Numbered from the stretch's first letter, positions 14,333 to 22,154 are shown. The stretch is 47,410 nucleotides of DNA from Dactylosporangium siamense (GCF_016862795.1 NZ_BONQ01000104.1:1-47410); one strand, 5' to 3'. Made by a program: numbers and translations. Notes: a model not told the origin generated them from the letters alone.

Positions 14333-15441
14333 ACGCGGACCGTCAGCCCGGTCACGCCGTTGGCCTTGCTCACGTGCGTGGCCTCCCGCTCGAGATCCTT
14401 CATCGGCAACCTGACGCCGTCGAAGGGAGTGACCACGAGCTCCTTGCCGTCGATTGCCCACACCGCCTCGACCCGGCCGTCGACCACGACGATGGGGGAG
14501 ATCCAGCCCGCCGTGCGGCTCACCGCGGCGCGGTGCCTGGCGTCCAGCAGCGCGTCGTCCTTCGTGCCGGGGCCGAGGATGTACTGGTCGAAGTGGCCGA
14601 GCAACTTGACCCCCTGGCACGCGGCGGCGCCCGCGAGGTCGTCGAGGTGCTCGGTCAGCATCAGCGCCTTGCGGCCCTCGACGTCGACCTCGGTCAGCTT
14701 GCCGGCCAGGGCGGCGAACCACTTGCGGAGCTTCGGCCGGCTGGTGCTGCCGAGCGTGAGCCAGCGGTCGAAGGTCTCGGGCGCGGCGGGCCCGTAGGCG
14801 CCCAGGTATCGCTCGATCGCCAGCGGCGCGGCGTCGTCGGGCCCGGGGATGCCCTTCCAGGCGGACCCGAACTTCTTCGCCGGCGACGTGAACGTGACCT
14901 TGTTGCCCTGGTTGGGACCGTGGCACAGGGCGCCGCGCCACGCGAGGGGCTTGAGCACGGAACCCCACCCCGACCGCAGCCGCTCCTCCATGCTCGCGAA
15001 CCGCTTGTCGGCGACGAGCCGGGTCACCAGCTGGTCGCGGGTGAGCTCCGCACCCCCGTCGAGGATGCCGGCCACCTCTTCGGTCAGCTCGTCGATCTGC
15101 TGCGGGGTGACACCGGAGGCCTTGGTCCAGGACGGTTTGCGCCAGCTGCCCAGGTCCGCCATCAGCGACAGGTAGGCGCCGGCGTCGTCCGGGCGCAGCA
15201 GGTGCAGCGTGCCGCGCATCGCCCAGGTCTTCATCAGCGTCAGGTCGGCGACGTCCCGGTCGACCGCGTCGCCGTCGGGGGTCGTCTGCCGCAACGCGAC
15301 GGCCAGCTCGGCGGCGCTCCACACCTGCGCCTGGACGCCGCACAGCCGGCCGACGATCTCGCTGGCGCTGCGCTTCGTGCGCGGATGCACGTACTGGCGC
15401 CGCATGCGCCAGGTCGCGACCTGTTTCCAGGTGACTTTCAC
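14326..15441 (-). CDS. AlkZ-like DNA glycosylase (HTH_42 / winged-helix family)
   Basis: A 371-residue protein of the HTH_42 superfamily, which includes AlkZ and YcaQ, glycosylases that unhook alkylated bases and interstrand crosslinks. The catalytic Q-x-Q motif falls at Gln37-Ala-Gln39 (GVQAQVW), the position reported for Streptomyces sahachiroi AlkZ. The rest follows the family: TWAMRGTLHLL, tandem winged-helix regions and the late LLGHFDQYILG. AlkZ-type proteins guard against genotoxic natural products such as azinomycin. Here no biosynthetic cluster is next to it, so a general repair role is more likely. Older annotations call this family 'winged helix DNA-binding domain protein'. Confidence 0.82.
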   Translation of the reverse strand: MKVTWKQVATWRMRRQYVHPRTKRSASEIVGRLCGVQAQVWSAAELAVALRQTTPDGDAVDRDVADLTLMKTWAMRGTLHLLRPDDAGAYLSLMADLGSWRKPSWTKASGVTPQQIDELTEEVAGILDGGAELTRDQLVTRLVADKRFASMEERLRSGWGSVLKPLAWRGALCHGPNQGNKVTFTSPAKKFGSAWKGIPGPDDAAPLAIERYLGAYGPAAPETFDRWLTLGSTSRPKLRKWFAALAGKLTEVDVEGRKALMLTEHLDDLAGAAACQGVKLLGHFDQYILGPGTKDDALLDARHRAAVSRTAGWISPIVVVDGRVEAVWAIDGKELVVTPFDGVRLPMKDLEREATHVSKANGVTGLTVRVA

Positions 15442-15503
15442 GGCATCACCCTATCCGCGGGCCGCAGGCGGTGGGGGCCCGCCGCGCCCGCGCTTGCCAG
15501 ATG

Positions 15504-15520
15504 CGAACGTTCGTGCTTTT
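15504..15520. promoter_or_regulatory. candidate TetR operator 1
   Basis: CGAACGTTCG (15504-15513) is a perfect 10-bp palindrome just before the TetR-type gene. It overlaps CGTTCGTGCTTTT (15508-15520), whose exact reverse complement recurs inside the start of the next gene at 16190-16202. The recurrence suggests a binding site of the regulator encoded here. Confidence 0.55.
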
Positions 15521-15528
15521 CTTAGGCC

Positions 15529-16110
15529 ATGGGGAAGGGCGAGGAGACCCGGCTCGCGGTGCTGGACGAGGCGGCGAGGGTGGCCCGCGGGGTCGGGCTC
15601 GGTGGGCTGACCATCGGCACCCTCGCTGAGCGCACGGCGCTGTCCAAGAGCGGGCTCTTCGGGCACTTCAAGTCCAAGGAGTCACTGCAGCTGCAGGTGC
15701 TCCAGCACGCCCGGGCGCGGTTCGTGGACCAGGTGGTCCGGCCGGCGCTGGGGGCGCCACGCGGGGAGCCGCGGCTGCGGGTGCTCTTCGACGGGTGGCT
15801 GCGGTGGGAGGCGGTGCCCGGCGGGTGCCTGTTCGTGACCGCGGCGGCCGAGTTCCACCACCAGCCGGGCGCCGTGCGGGACGAGGTCGTCCGGGGCGAG
15901 CGCGACATGACTGACATGATCATGACGATGTTCCGGGCCGGGATCGCCGACGGGGCGTTCCGCGGGGACGTCGACCCGGAGCAGTGCGCCTACGAGTTCA
16001 ACGGCGTCCTGCTGGCCTTCCATCAGGGCTTCCACCTGCTCGAGGACGAGCGCTCCGAGCGGCGGGCGCGGCAGGCCCTCGACGCCCTGCTGGACCGCGT
16101 CCGGAGCTGA
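15529..16110 (+). CDS. TetR-family transcriptional regulator
   Basis: A 193-residue TetR regulator. The DNA-binding helix-turn-helix is near the N-terminus (GGLTIGTLAERTALSKSGLF, with GHFKSKESL after it), and the ligand domain resembles TetR_C groups with a CLFVTAAAEFHHQPG segment. It precedes an alpha/beta hydrolase gene by 49 nt in the same direction, so it probably controls itself and that gene. No good ribosome binding site is seen; the mRNA may start close to the ATG. Confidence 0.88.
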   Translation: MGKGEETRLAVLDEAARVARGVGLGGLTIGTLAERTALSKSGLFGHFKSKESLQLQVLQHARARFVDQVVRPALGAPRGEPRLRVLFDGWLRWEAVPGGCLFVTAAAEFHHQPGAVRDEVVRGERDMTDMIMTMFRAGIADGAFRGDVDPEQCAYEFNGVLLAFHQGFHLLEDERSERRARQALDALLDRVRS

Positions 16111-16159
16111 TCGACGCAGGCGCACTTCATCGATCCACCCACTTTCACGGAGGAGTTCC

Positions 16160-17092
16160 ATGGTCGCCGAGGCCGCAGTGGCGTTGCAAAAAAGCACGAA
16201 CGATCGGTTTTTTCGAGCACCGCGACCGCTGCGGATGGCGTTCGGACTGCTGGAACGGACGGCGCCGGCGGTGGGGGCGCGGTGGGCCGAGCGGATCTGG
16301 TTCCGGTTGCCCAGGCGGACCGTGCGGGCCGCACACGCCGCGGGGCAGGTGCGGGCCGCGACGGCGGGCGACCCGGGGCGGCCGTTCACCGTGCGCGTCG
16401 GTGCGACGGACGTCGTCGGCGCCTCCTGGGGTGAGGGGCCGGCGGTGTACCTGCTGCACGGCTGGGCCGGGCACCGCGGGCAGCTGGAGCCGTTCGTGCC
16501 GGGGCTCGTCGGGCGCGGGTTCCGGGTGGTCGCGTTCGACGCGCCGAGCCACGGCGGGTCGGGCCCCGGCGCGTTCGGGCCGCGGTCCACGTCCATCCCG
16601 GAGTTCGCCGCCGCGCTGGAGGCAGTGGTCGCCGAGCACGGGCCGGCCGAGGCGATCGTCGCGCACTCACTCGGCTCGGTCGCGGCGGCGGTCGCCCTCT
16701 GCGACGGGTTGCGGGCCGGTCGGGTCGTCATGATCGCGCCGATGGCGAGTCCCGCGTCCTACGCCCGCTATTTCGCCCGGGTGCTCGGGTTCGGACCGCG
16801 GACCCTCCAGCGGCTCACCCGGCGGGTCGAGCGGCGGGTCGGGGCGCCGATGCGGCACTTCGACGTGCCGGAGATCGGGCGGGCCGTGCAGATGCCGCCG
16901 ACGCTGATCGTGCACGACCGGGCCGACCGGTCCATCCCCGTCGCGGACGGCATCGCGATCGCCGAGGCGTGGCCTTCCGCACGGCTGCGCGTCACGTCGG
17001 GGCTCGGGCACCGCCGGCTGCTGCGCGAGCCCGAGGTCGTCGGCGCCGTCGTGGACTTCATCGACGGCAAGGAGCCGGCGCTCGGCGGGTAA
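16160..17092 (+). CDS. alpha/beta hydrolase
   Basis: A 310-residue alpha/beta-hydrolase-fold enzyme. The oxyanion region YLLHGWAGHRGQ, the strand VVAFDAPSHGGSG, the nucleophile elbow AHSLGS and the late SGLGHRRLLREPEVV (His of the triad) are in order; the acid is probably the Asp of HDRADRSIP. It has an N-terminal extension of about 80 residues. GGAGGAG lies just before the ATG at 16160. The gene follows a TetR gene that probably represses it. The reaction (esterase, lipase or other) cannot be told. The first 20 codons include A- and T-runs unlike the rest of the region. Confidence 0.86.
   Translation: MVAEAAVALQKSTNDRFFRAPRPLRMAFGLLERTAPAVGARWAERIWFRLPRRTVRAAHAAGQVRAATAGDPGRPFTVRVGATDVVGASWGEGPAVYLLHGWAGHRGQLEPFVPGLVGRGFRVVAFDAPSHGGSGPGAFGPRSTSIPEFAAALEAVVAEHGPAEAIVAHSLGSVAAAVALCDGLRAGRVVMIAPMASPASYARYFARVLGFGPRTLQRLTRRVERRVGAPMRHFDVPEIGRAVQMPPTLIVHDRADRSIPVADGIAIAEAWPSARLRVTSGLGHRRLLREPEVVGAVVDFIDGKEPALGG
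16188..16213. promoter_or_regulatory. candidate TetR operator 2 inside the hydrolase start region
   Basis: A run of six A and a run of six T flank GCACGAACGATCGG. Within it AAAAGCACGAACG (16190-16202) is the exact reverse complement of 15508-15520 before the TetR gene. Such AT runs stand out in this GC-rich DNA. It may be a second operator or an mRNA structure that controls hydrolase translation. Confidence 0.5.
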
Positions 17093-17108
17093 AGGGCCGG
17101 CGCTCGGT

Positions 17109-17162
17109 GGTTGAGGTGGTTGAGGCGGTTGAGGTGCCGCGGCTCGGCGGCTCAGAGCCGAG
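17109..17162. repeat. 9-bp triple repeat and small hairpin before the caspase gene
   Basis: GGTTGAGGT, GGTTGAGGC and GGTTGAGGT follow each other at 17109-17135. Just before, GCCGGCGCTCGG occurs twice (17074 and 17096). Downstream CTCGGC (17143-17148) can pair with GCCGAG (17157-17162), a weak terminator candidate for the hydrolase gene. Confidence 0.6.
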
Positions 17163-17309
17163 TCGTGGCGTGCCGTGCACCGACCGGCGTCGACCGTATA
17201 CCCTCGGTGCCGACGACGAGGGTCGATGGCCGAGGCCGGGAGAAGGTGGCGTGGTGCGTGCCTGGGTGGGGGACGAGTCCGGGGACCGGCGGCTCGACGA
17301 GCCCGCGTC

Positions 17310-18575
17310 TTGACGGGACTGTCCGACGCGCGTCGGTCGCGGGTGGTGCTCGTCGGGTCCAGCACGTATGACAACTTCCCGGCCATCCCCGCGGTCACCG
17401 GCAACCTCACCGCCCTGCGGGACGTCCTGGTGGACCCGGCCAGGTGGGGGCTGGACCCCGACGCGTGCCGCGTGGTGCACAACCCGGAGACGCCCCGCGA
17501 CGTCCACACGGTGATGCGCCGCGCCGCGGCCGAGGTCGACGTGTCGGGCCTGCTGCTGCTGTACTTCGCGGGCCACGGCGTCATCGACCCCGACACGGGC
17601 GTGCTGCACCTCGCGGTCGGCCAGACCATGCCCGACTCGGCCTACTCCAGTGCCGTGCCGTTCGACTGGGTGCGCCGCCTCGTGCAGGGCAGCCGCAGCG
17701 CGCACCGCGTCGTCATCCTCGACTGCTGCTACGCCGGTCGGGCGATCCCCGGCCTCGGGGCGGGCGACGACGCCGCCCTCGCCACCCAGGTCGAGATCGA
17801 CCGCAGCTGCGTCCTGGTGGCCGCGTCCGGCAACCGGATCGCCCTCGCCCCGCCGGACGAGCCGCTCACCGCGTTCACCGGCGTGCTCGTCGAGCTGCTG
17901 CGCGACGGCGTCGAGGGCGGGCCGGCGCTGCTGGACCTGGGCACGCTGCACGAGGAGATCCGGCGGGTGCAGTGGGCCCGTGGCCGGCCGATCCCGGAGC
18001 TGCGCGCCCGCAACGGCGGCGACCGGATCCCGATCGTCGTCAACGCCCGCCGGGCGGTGCGGCCCCCGGAGCGGCCGCCGCCGGAAACGCCGCGCCTCGA
18101 CAGCTCCCTCGTCGGCCGGGTGCTGCGCGGCGCGGCCGACGCCGCCGATCCGGAGCTCGACGGGGTCGTCGCGATCCTCGCCCACTCGCCGATCGAGGGC
18201 GCGATCGGGGTGCGCCTGGACCGCCCCGCGACCCGTTCGCCCGCGCACGTGCTCGGCGACGACCTCGCCGCGTCGCTGCACGTGCCGGCGGTCCTGGACG
18301 GCGGGCCGGTCCGCGACGTGGTGGTGCTGCTCGCCGTGCTGCGGGCCGGCGCCGTGCCGCCGGACGGGTGGCGGGTGCTCGGCCCGGGGCTCGTCGTCGT
18401 GCCGCTGGACGCCGACCCGGCGCGGGCGGAGGCCGTGGTGGCGGCCGCGTACCTGTTCGTCGGGTACCTCGGCTGGCGGCCGCACCAGCTGGAGACCGAG
18501 CTGGCCGCCGGTGACCTCGTCGACGCGGGCACCGACCTCGCCACCTGGCTCGCCGACCCGCAGCAGGCGTGGTGA
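17310..18575 (+). CDS. caspase-like protease fused to a YqgE/AlgH-like domain
   Basis: A 421-residue protein. Residues 10-245 form a caspase/metacaspase-type (peptidase C14) domain of the kind named 'EACC1-associated': RSRVVLVGSSTYDN, the catalytic His89 in YFAGHG and the catalytic Cys140 in LDCCYAG. After a Pro-rich linker (about 250-262), residues 264-405 match the YqgE/AlgH (DUF179) family, with EGAIGVRLDRP, LDGGPV and GYLGWRPHQLETEL. The TTG at 17310 gives the usual N-terminus (TGLSDARRSRVV); an ATG at 17226 would add 28 residues. A possible -10 box TACCCT lies at 17199. Caspase-like proteins of bacteria cut target proteins in immunity and cell death. The role of the YqgE-like domain here is unknown. 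Confidence 0.85.
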   Translation: MTGLSDARRSRVVLVGSSTYDNFPAIPAVTGNLTALRDVLVDPARWGLDPDACRVVHNPETPRDVHTVMRRAAAEVDVSGLLLLYFAGHGVIDPDTGVLHLAVGQTMPDSAYSSAVPFDWVRRLVQGSRSAHRVVILDCCYAGRAIPGLGAGDDAALATQVEIDRSCVLVAASGNRIALAPPDEPLTAFTGVLVELLRDGVEGGPALLDLGTLHEEIRRVQWARGRPIPELRARNGGDRIPIVVNARRAVRPPERPPPETPRLDSSLVGRVLRGAADAADPELDGVVAILAHSPIEGAIGVRLDRPATRSPAHVLGDDLAASLHVPAVLDGGPVRDVVVLLAVLRAGAVPPDGWRVLGPGLVVVPLDADPARAEAVVAAAYLFVGYLGWRPHQLETELAAGDLVDAGTDLATWLADPQQAW

Positions 18576-18588
18576 GCGCATGACCGGG

Positions 18589-18640
18589 CCGGAGCGCAGC
18601 GGCCGTGCAGCCTTGTCAGTCCGGCGCCGGAGCGCAGCGG
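18589..18640 (+). repeat. 14-bp direct repeat between caspase and SIR2 genes
   Basis: CCGGAGCGCAGCGG occurs at 18589-18602 and 18627-18640, and GCATGACCGG flanks the block on both sides. The second copy runs into the ribosome binding site GGAGGTGA of the SIR2 gene, so a local duplication of the gene start is likely. Confidence 0.65.
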
Positions 18641-18650
18641 AGGTGACGGC

Positions 18651-20705
18651 ATGACCGGAACCGAGCAGAGCCTCGTGCACCGCCTGGTCACCACGATCCG
18701 GCAGGGGCGCGACGTCACCCTGGTCCTCGGCTCGGGCCTGACCGCCGGGGTGGTGCCGGGCGTCGAGCGGATGGTCGAGCTCGCCGACGAGTTCGTCGGG
18801 CAGGCGCTGCAGAACACCGACCTGCAGGCGGCCCTCGCCGGGCTGCGCGCCACCCGGCGTGGCGGTGCCCTGTACGCCGCCTACCGCCAGGCGTTCACCG
18901 AGTGGCTGTCGCCGGTCGAGTTCGACATCGTCGTGCAGCGGGCCACCCTGGAGGCGTACCGGCCGGACCGCGCCACCGCCGCCGGCTGGGAACGCGTCGG
19001 CTACCACCGCGGCGTGCAGCTGGAGGAGGACCGCGACGCGTGGTCGCTGACCCCGGGCGTCGAGGCGCTGGGAGCGCTCCTCGCCGGCCTGCCCGACCGC
19101 TTCGAGCGGCGGGTCGTCACGACCAACTTCGACCCGCTCATCGAGATCGCGGTGCGCCGGGCCGGCGGCACCGCGCGCAGCCTCACCCTGCGGCGCGACG
19201 GCACGTTCGCCGGGCCGCTCGGTCCCACCGACGGCATCGACGTGCTGCATCTGCACGGGTACTGGCGGCCGACGTCGGAGACCGACGAGCGCTCGCTGCT
19301 GCACGACCCCGTGCCGCCGCGGGCCGACGACACCGTCATCGTCGCCGCACTGGCCGCGGCGCTGCGCGGTGACACGATCTGCGTGGCCGGCTACCCGCCG
19401 GGCCGCAACGACGCGCTGACCCGGGCGGTCCAGGAGCAGTCCGACGTGCTGTGGGCCCGGCACGACGACGACGCGTCGCCGGCCGGCGCTGCGCTGATCT
19501 ACACCGGTGTCGACGTCGACCGGCTGTTCCCGGCGGTCCGGCGCGGCCTGGCCGCCCTGCCCGTCTCACTGACCAGAGCCCAGCCGGGAGCCCAGCCCGG
19601 CCCGCTGACGAGCGCACCGGCCGAGCCCGTCGCCCCAGTGGCGGTGCCGCCGGCGGGGACCGCGCTGCACCGCGTCCACCTGCCGACGCTGGAGGCGATC
19701 CTCGGCACCCGCCCGTCGGCGGTGGAGCTGCTGCGGCAGCTGGACTACGAGTTCCGGTGGCGGCGCGTCGACGACACCCCGGACACACCCCTCGAACTGG
19801 TCTTCTGGCCGGTGCGGCTGCGCCAGCCCACGCTCATCTACGCGGTGCAGGCGACCGTCGCGGCGGCGCTGTCCGCGCGGGGCGTCCGGGTGGTGCTGTG
19901 CTTCGACGACCTCGCCGGCGACCAGCACACCCGCAGCTGGCGGGTCCGGTTCACCGACGAGGTCGAGCGCTGGTTCGCCCTCGTCGAGGGTGCCCGGCCG
20001 CCGGAGGTCGACTCGCTGATGGCGTTCTGCTCGCCGGGCCGCGTCGCCGAGCGGTTGCAGGACCCGGAGCTGCTGCGCCGCCCGACGCACCCGTGGGCGG
20101 TGCAGCTGGAGTACTACCGCGGCGACCGGATGATCCTCGACGTGGCGCGCGCGGCGAAGGCGTTCCCCGGCGTCGGCGACCTGGAGATCGACGACGCCAT
20201 GGTCGGCGCGCAGATCCGCACCACCCGCGCCGAGCGGCTGATGAGCACCCCGGCGATCTGGGCGTACCTGCAGTTCCTGCTGCGCGACACCCGCCCCGAG
20301 GCGGTCATGACCCTCGGCGGCGAGGACGAGGCGGTCATGTGGGACCAGTGGCACGACACGTTTCCCGACTCCGTCGGCCACCTGTTCCACCCGGTCATGG
20401 CCAACGTCCGGCAGGACGCGCGGATGCTCGGCGCCCGCAGCTTCCGCGAGGTCGAGGATCACCTGCGCAAGGCGATGCGGCTGGACAGCTGGGACCGCGA
20501 GGACCACTACCTGCACTGGACCGTGCAGCATGCGGTCGTGCTGCACCGGTACCTGCGCAACCGGCCGGCGCTGTCCTACGACGGGAGGCTGCTCGACTCG
20601 TGGGACGCCGTCCGCGCGGCGCTGCTGGACGCCCGGCTGCGCCCGGGCACCGTGCGGGTGATCGCCCGCGAGGTGGCGGCGCTGCTGATGCACGAGTCGG
20701 TGTGA
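18651..20705 (+). CDS. SIR2-like (NAD-binding/NADase) domain protein with unassigned C-terminal half
   Basis: A 684-residue protein. Residues 15-305 form a SIR2_2-type domain: VTLVLGSGLTAG (22-33) is the nucleotide-binding loop, TTNFDPLIE (157-165) holds the Asn-Phe-Asp motif, and HLHGYW contains the candidate catalytic His202. SIR2 domains of this type degrade NAD in defences such as Thoeris and DSR. A Pro/Ala linker (about 308-335) leads to a 345-residue C-terminal region of unknown family. Within it, PTLIYAVQATVAAALSARG followed by VRVVLCFDD loosely recalls a Rossmann-like HUP nucleotide-binding fold (tentative). GGAGGTGA precedes the ATG. The gene follows the caspase gene by 75 nt. Confidence 0.8.
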   Translation: MTGTEQSLVHRLVTTIRQGRDVTLVLGSGLTAGVVPGVERMVELADEFVGQALQNTDLQAALAGLRATRRGGALYAAYRQAFTEWLSPVEFDIVVQRATLEAYRPDRATAAGWERVGYHRGVQLEEDRDAWSLTPGVEALGALLAGLPDRFERRVVTTNFDPLIEIAVRRAGGTARSLTLRRDGTFAGPLGPTDGIDVLHLHGYWRPTSETDERSLLHDPVPPRADDTVIVAALAAALRGDTICVAGYPPGRNDALTRAVQEQSDVLWARHDDDASPAGAALIYTGVDVDRLFPAVRRGLAALPVSLTRAQPGAQPGPLTSAPAEPVAPVAVPPAGTALHRVHLPTLEAILGTRPSAVELLRQLDYEFRWRRVDDTPDTPLELVFWPVRLRQPTLIYAVQATVAAALSARGVRVVLCFDDLAGDQHTRSWRVRFTDEVERWFALVEGARPPEVDSLMAFCSPGRVAERLQDPELLRRPTHPWAVQLEYYRGDRMILDVARAAKAFPGVGDLEIDDAMVGAQIRTTRAERLMSTPAIWAYLQFLLRDTRPEAVMTLGGEDEAVMWDQWHDTFPDSVGHLFHPVMANVRQDARMLGARSFREVEDHLRKAMRLDSWDREDHYLHWTVQHAVVLHRYLRNRPALSYDGRLLDSWDAVRAALLDARLRPGTVRVIAREVAALLMHESV

Positions 20706-20765
20706 CCCTCAGCGCGGGATGATCGGCCCATGCGCGGCACGGCGCCCACGGGTACCGTCAAGAGC

Positions 20766-21137
20766 ATGGGCGCTTCCCCCGCCACAGCCGAGGCTGACCT
20801 CGAGCCGGCCGTCGACGACCTCGTGCTGCTCGACACCGCGGAGCAGGTCTGGGGTCCGGACCTGCTGGCCTACCTGCTCGGCGCCGGGCTCGACGCGCCG
20901 CTGGCCGGCTGGTCCGCGGAGGTCGCGCTCCGGGACCCCGGCGTCCGCACCAGGCTGGACTGCGCGCTGGAGGTGCAGCGGCTCTTCGACCTCGGCAGCG
21001 TCGCCCGCGCCTGGGCCCGCGACCTGCACCCGGCGCTCGGCTTCCGCAGCCCGGCGAGCGTGATCCGCACCGGCGAGGAGGACGAGCGCCGTATGGTGCT
21101 CGAGCTCGCCGAGCGCGACTCGCTCAAGCCGCGCTGA
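20766..21137 (+). CDS. Xre/MbcA/ParS toxin-binding-domain protein (DUF2384-like)
   Basis: A 123-residue acidic protein. Its C-terminal half matches the DUF2384 domain that in MbcA, ParS and Xre antitoxins binds the RES-type toxin: ALEVQRLFDLGSVARAWARD, then HPALGFRSPASVIRTGEE. The N-terminal part (DDLVLLDTAEQVWGPDLLAY and onward) has no clear DNA-binding motif. No RES toxin gene is nearby, so the usual partner is absent. The ATG at 20766 is preceded at 7 nt by TACCGT (20753-20758), which suggests a leaderless transcript; an ATG at 20730 is the alternative. It lies 60 nt after the SIR2 gene. Confidence 0.7.
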   Translation: MGASPATAEADLEPAVDDLVLLDTAEQVWGPDLLAYLLGAGLDAPLAGWSAEVALRDPGVRTRLDCALEVQRLFDLGSVARAWARDLHPALGFRSPASVIRTGEEDERRMVLELAERDSLKPR

Positions 21138-21170
21138 CCGGTTCGGCCACGGACCGGCCCTGGCGATGGC

Positions 21171-22145
21171 ATGATTCGCCGCGTGACCCGGCTCGCCGCC
21201 TCGGACTTCAAGCTCGAGAGCATCGATCTCTACATCACGTCGCGGTGCAACCGCCGCTGCTCGTACTGCTTCCTGCCCGACGCCTACTTCGACCGGACGC
21301 AGCACATGACGCCGGCGACGGTCGCCGCGATCGCCGCCTGGGCGTCCGGAGCCGCGACCGAGATCACCGTCCTGGGCGGTGAACCGGCCCTGCACCCCGA
21401 GTTCACGGCGATCGTCCGCGACACCGCGGCCACGCCGATCCGGGTCCGGACCGTCACGAACGGGAGCCGGCAGTTCAGGGCGGCCCTGCCGGCCGTACAC
21501 CAGGCGCTGAGCCGGGTCGCGGTCAGCCTGGACGCACCATCGGCCACCGTCGTGGATCGCCTGCGCGGCCGCGGTGCGTTCGCCGACGCCGTCGCCACCG
21601 TCGAGGAACTGCGCGCCGCCGGGGTGCCGTTCGACCTCAACTGCACCGTCCTCGCCGACACGGTCCATCTGGTGCCGGAGATGCTGGTGTACGCCGAAGC
21701 CAGCGGGGCGGGCCGGCTCAACATGCACTGGTTCTCGCCCGTGGGCCGGGGCGCGCTGCACGCCGCGGACCAGTCGGTGCCGGCCGCGGCCTGGCGCAGC
21801 GACGTGCTCGACGTCGTCGCCGACTACCGCCCGTCGCGCCAGTCGTTCACCGTCGACTGCCAGGTCGCGTTCGACTTCCCGGTGCCCGGCGCCGACCGTG
21901 GCGTCTGCGCCGTGCGGGACCGCACCAACCTGCAGTTCCTGCCCAGCGGCGCGGTCTTCGCGTGCGGGATGCTGCTGGAGGATGAGGCCCTCGCGGCGTA
22001 CCGCTGGCAGGACGGCGCACTGCTGCGTCGCGCCGGCGACACCGAGCTGGCCCGCACGACGTCGCCGTGCGGCGCGTGCCCGCTGCGGCCGGAGGACGGC
22101 GGGCATCGCCCGATCTGCATCTACAACCGCCTCGCGACCGTCTAG
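21171..22145 (+). CDS. radical SAM protein with SPASM-like C-terminus
   Basis: A 324-residue radical S-adenosylmethionine enzyme. The iron-sulfur motif CxxxCxxC is Cys26, Cys30 and Cys33 (CNRRCSYC), and GGEP (69-72) binds SAM. The C-terminal part has extra cysteines (VCAVRDRTN, VFACGM, SPCGACPL, PICIYN), as in SPASM-type auxiliary-cluster domains of peptide-modifying and other enzymes. No precursor peptide was recognised next to it. It may also start at the GTG at 21183, with CATGAT (21170-21175) as -10 box. It follows the DUF2384-like gene by 33 nt and is the last gene before a large palindrome. Confidence 0.82.
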   Translation: MIRRVTRLAASDFKLESIDLYITSRCNRRCSYCFLPDAYFDRTQHMTPATVAAIAAWASGAATEITVLGGEPALHPEFTAIVRDTAATPIRVRTVTNGSRQFRAALPAVHQALSRVAVSLDAPSATVVDRLRGRGAFADAVATVEELRAAGVPFDLNCTVLADTVHLVPEMLVYAEASGAGRLNMHWFSPVGRGALHAADQSVPAAAWRSDVLDVVADYRPSRQSFTVDCQVAFDFPVPGADRGVCAVRDRTNLQFLPSGAVFACGMLLEDEALAAYRWQDGALLRRAGDTELARTTSPCGACPLRPEDGGHRPICIYNRLATV

Positions 22146-22154
22146 TTCTCGTTC

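Noticed and set aside
17058-19463. 801-codon open frame on the minus strand opposite the caspase and SIR2 genes
   Set aside because: Its translation is rich in Arg, Gly, Val and Asp without domains, as expected for the antisense of GC-rich genes. The plus-strand genes have clear catalytic motifs.
21171-22145. Radical SAM protein as a prokaryotic viperin
   Set aside because: It has the usual CxxxCxxC and GGEP, but it carries several C-terminal cysteines of SPASM type, which viperins lack. A direct antiviral nucleotide synthase is therefore unlikely.
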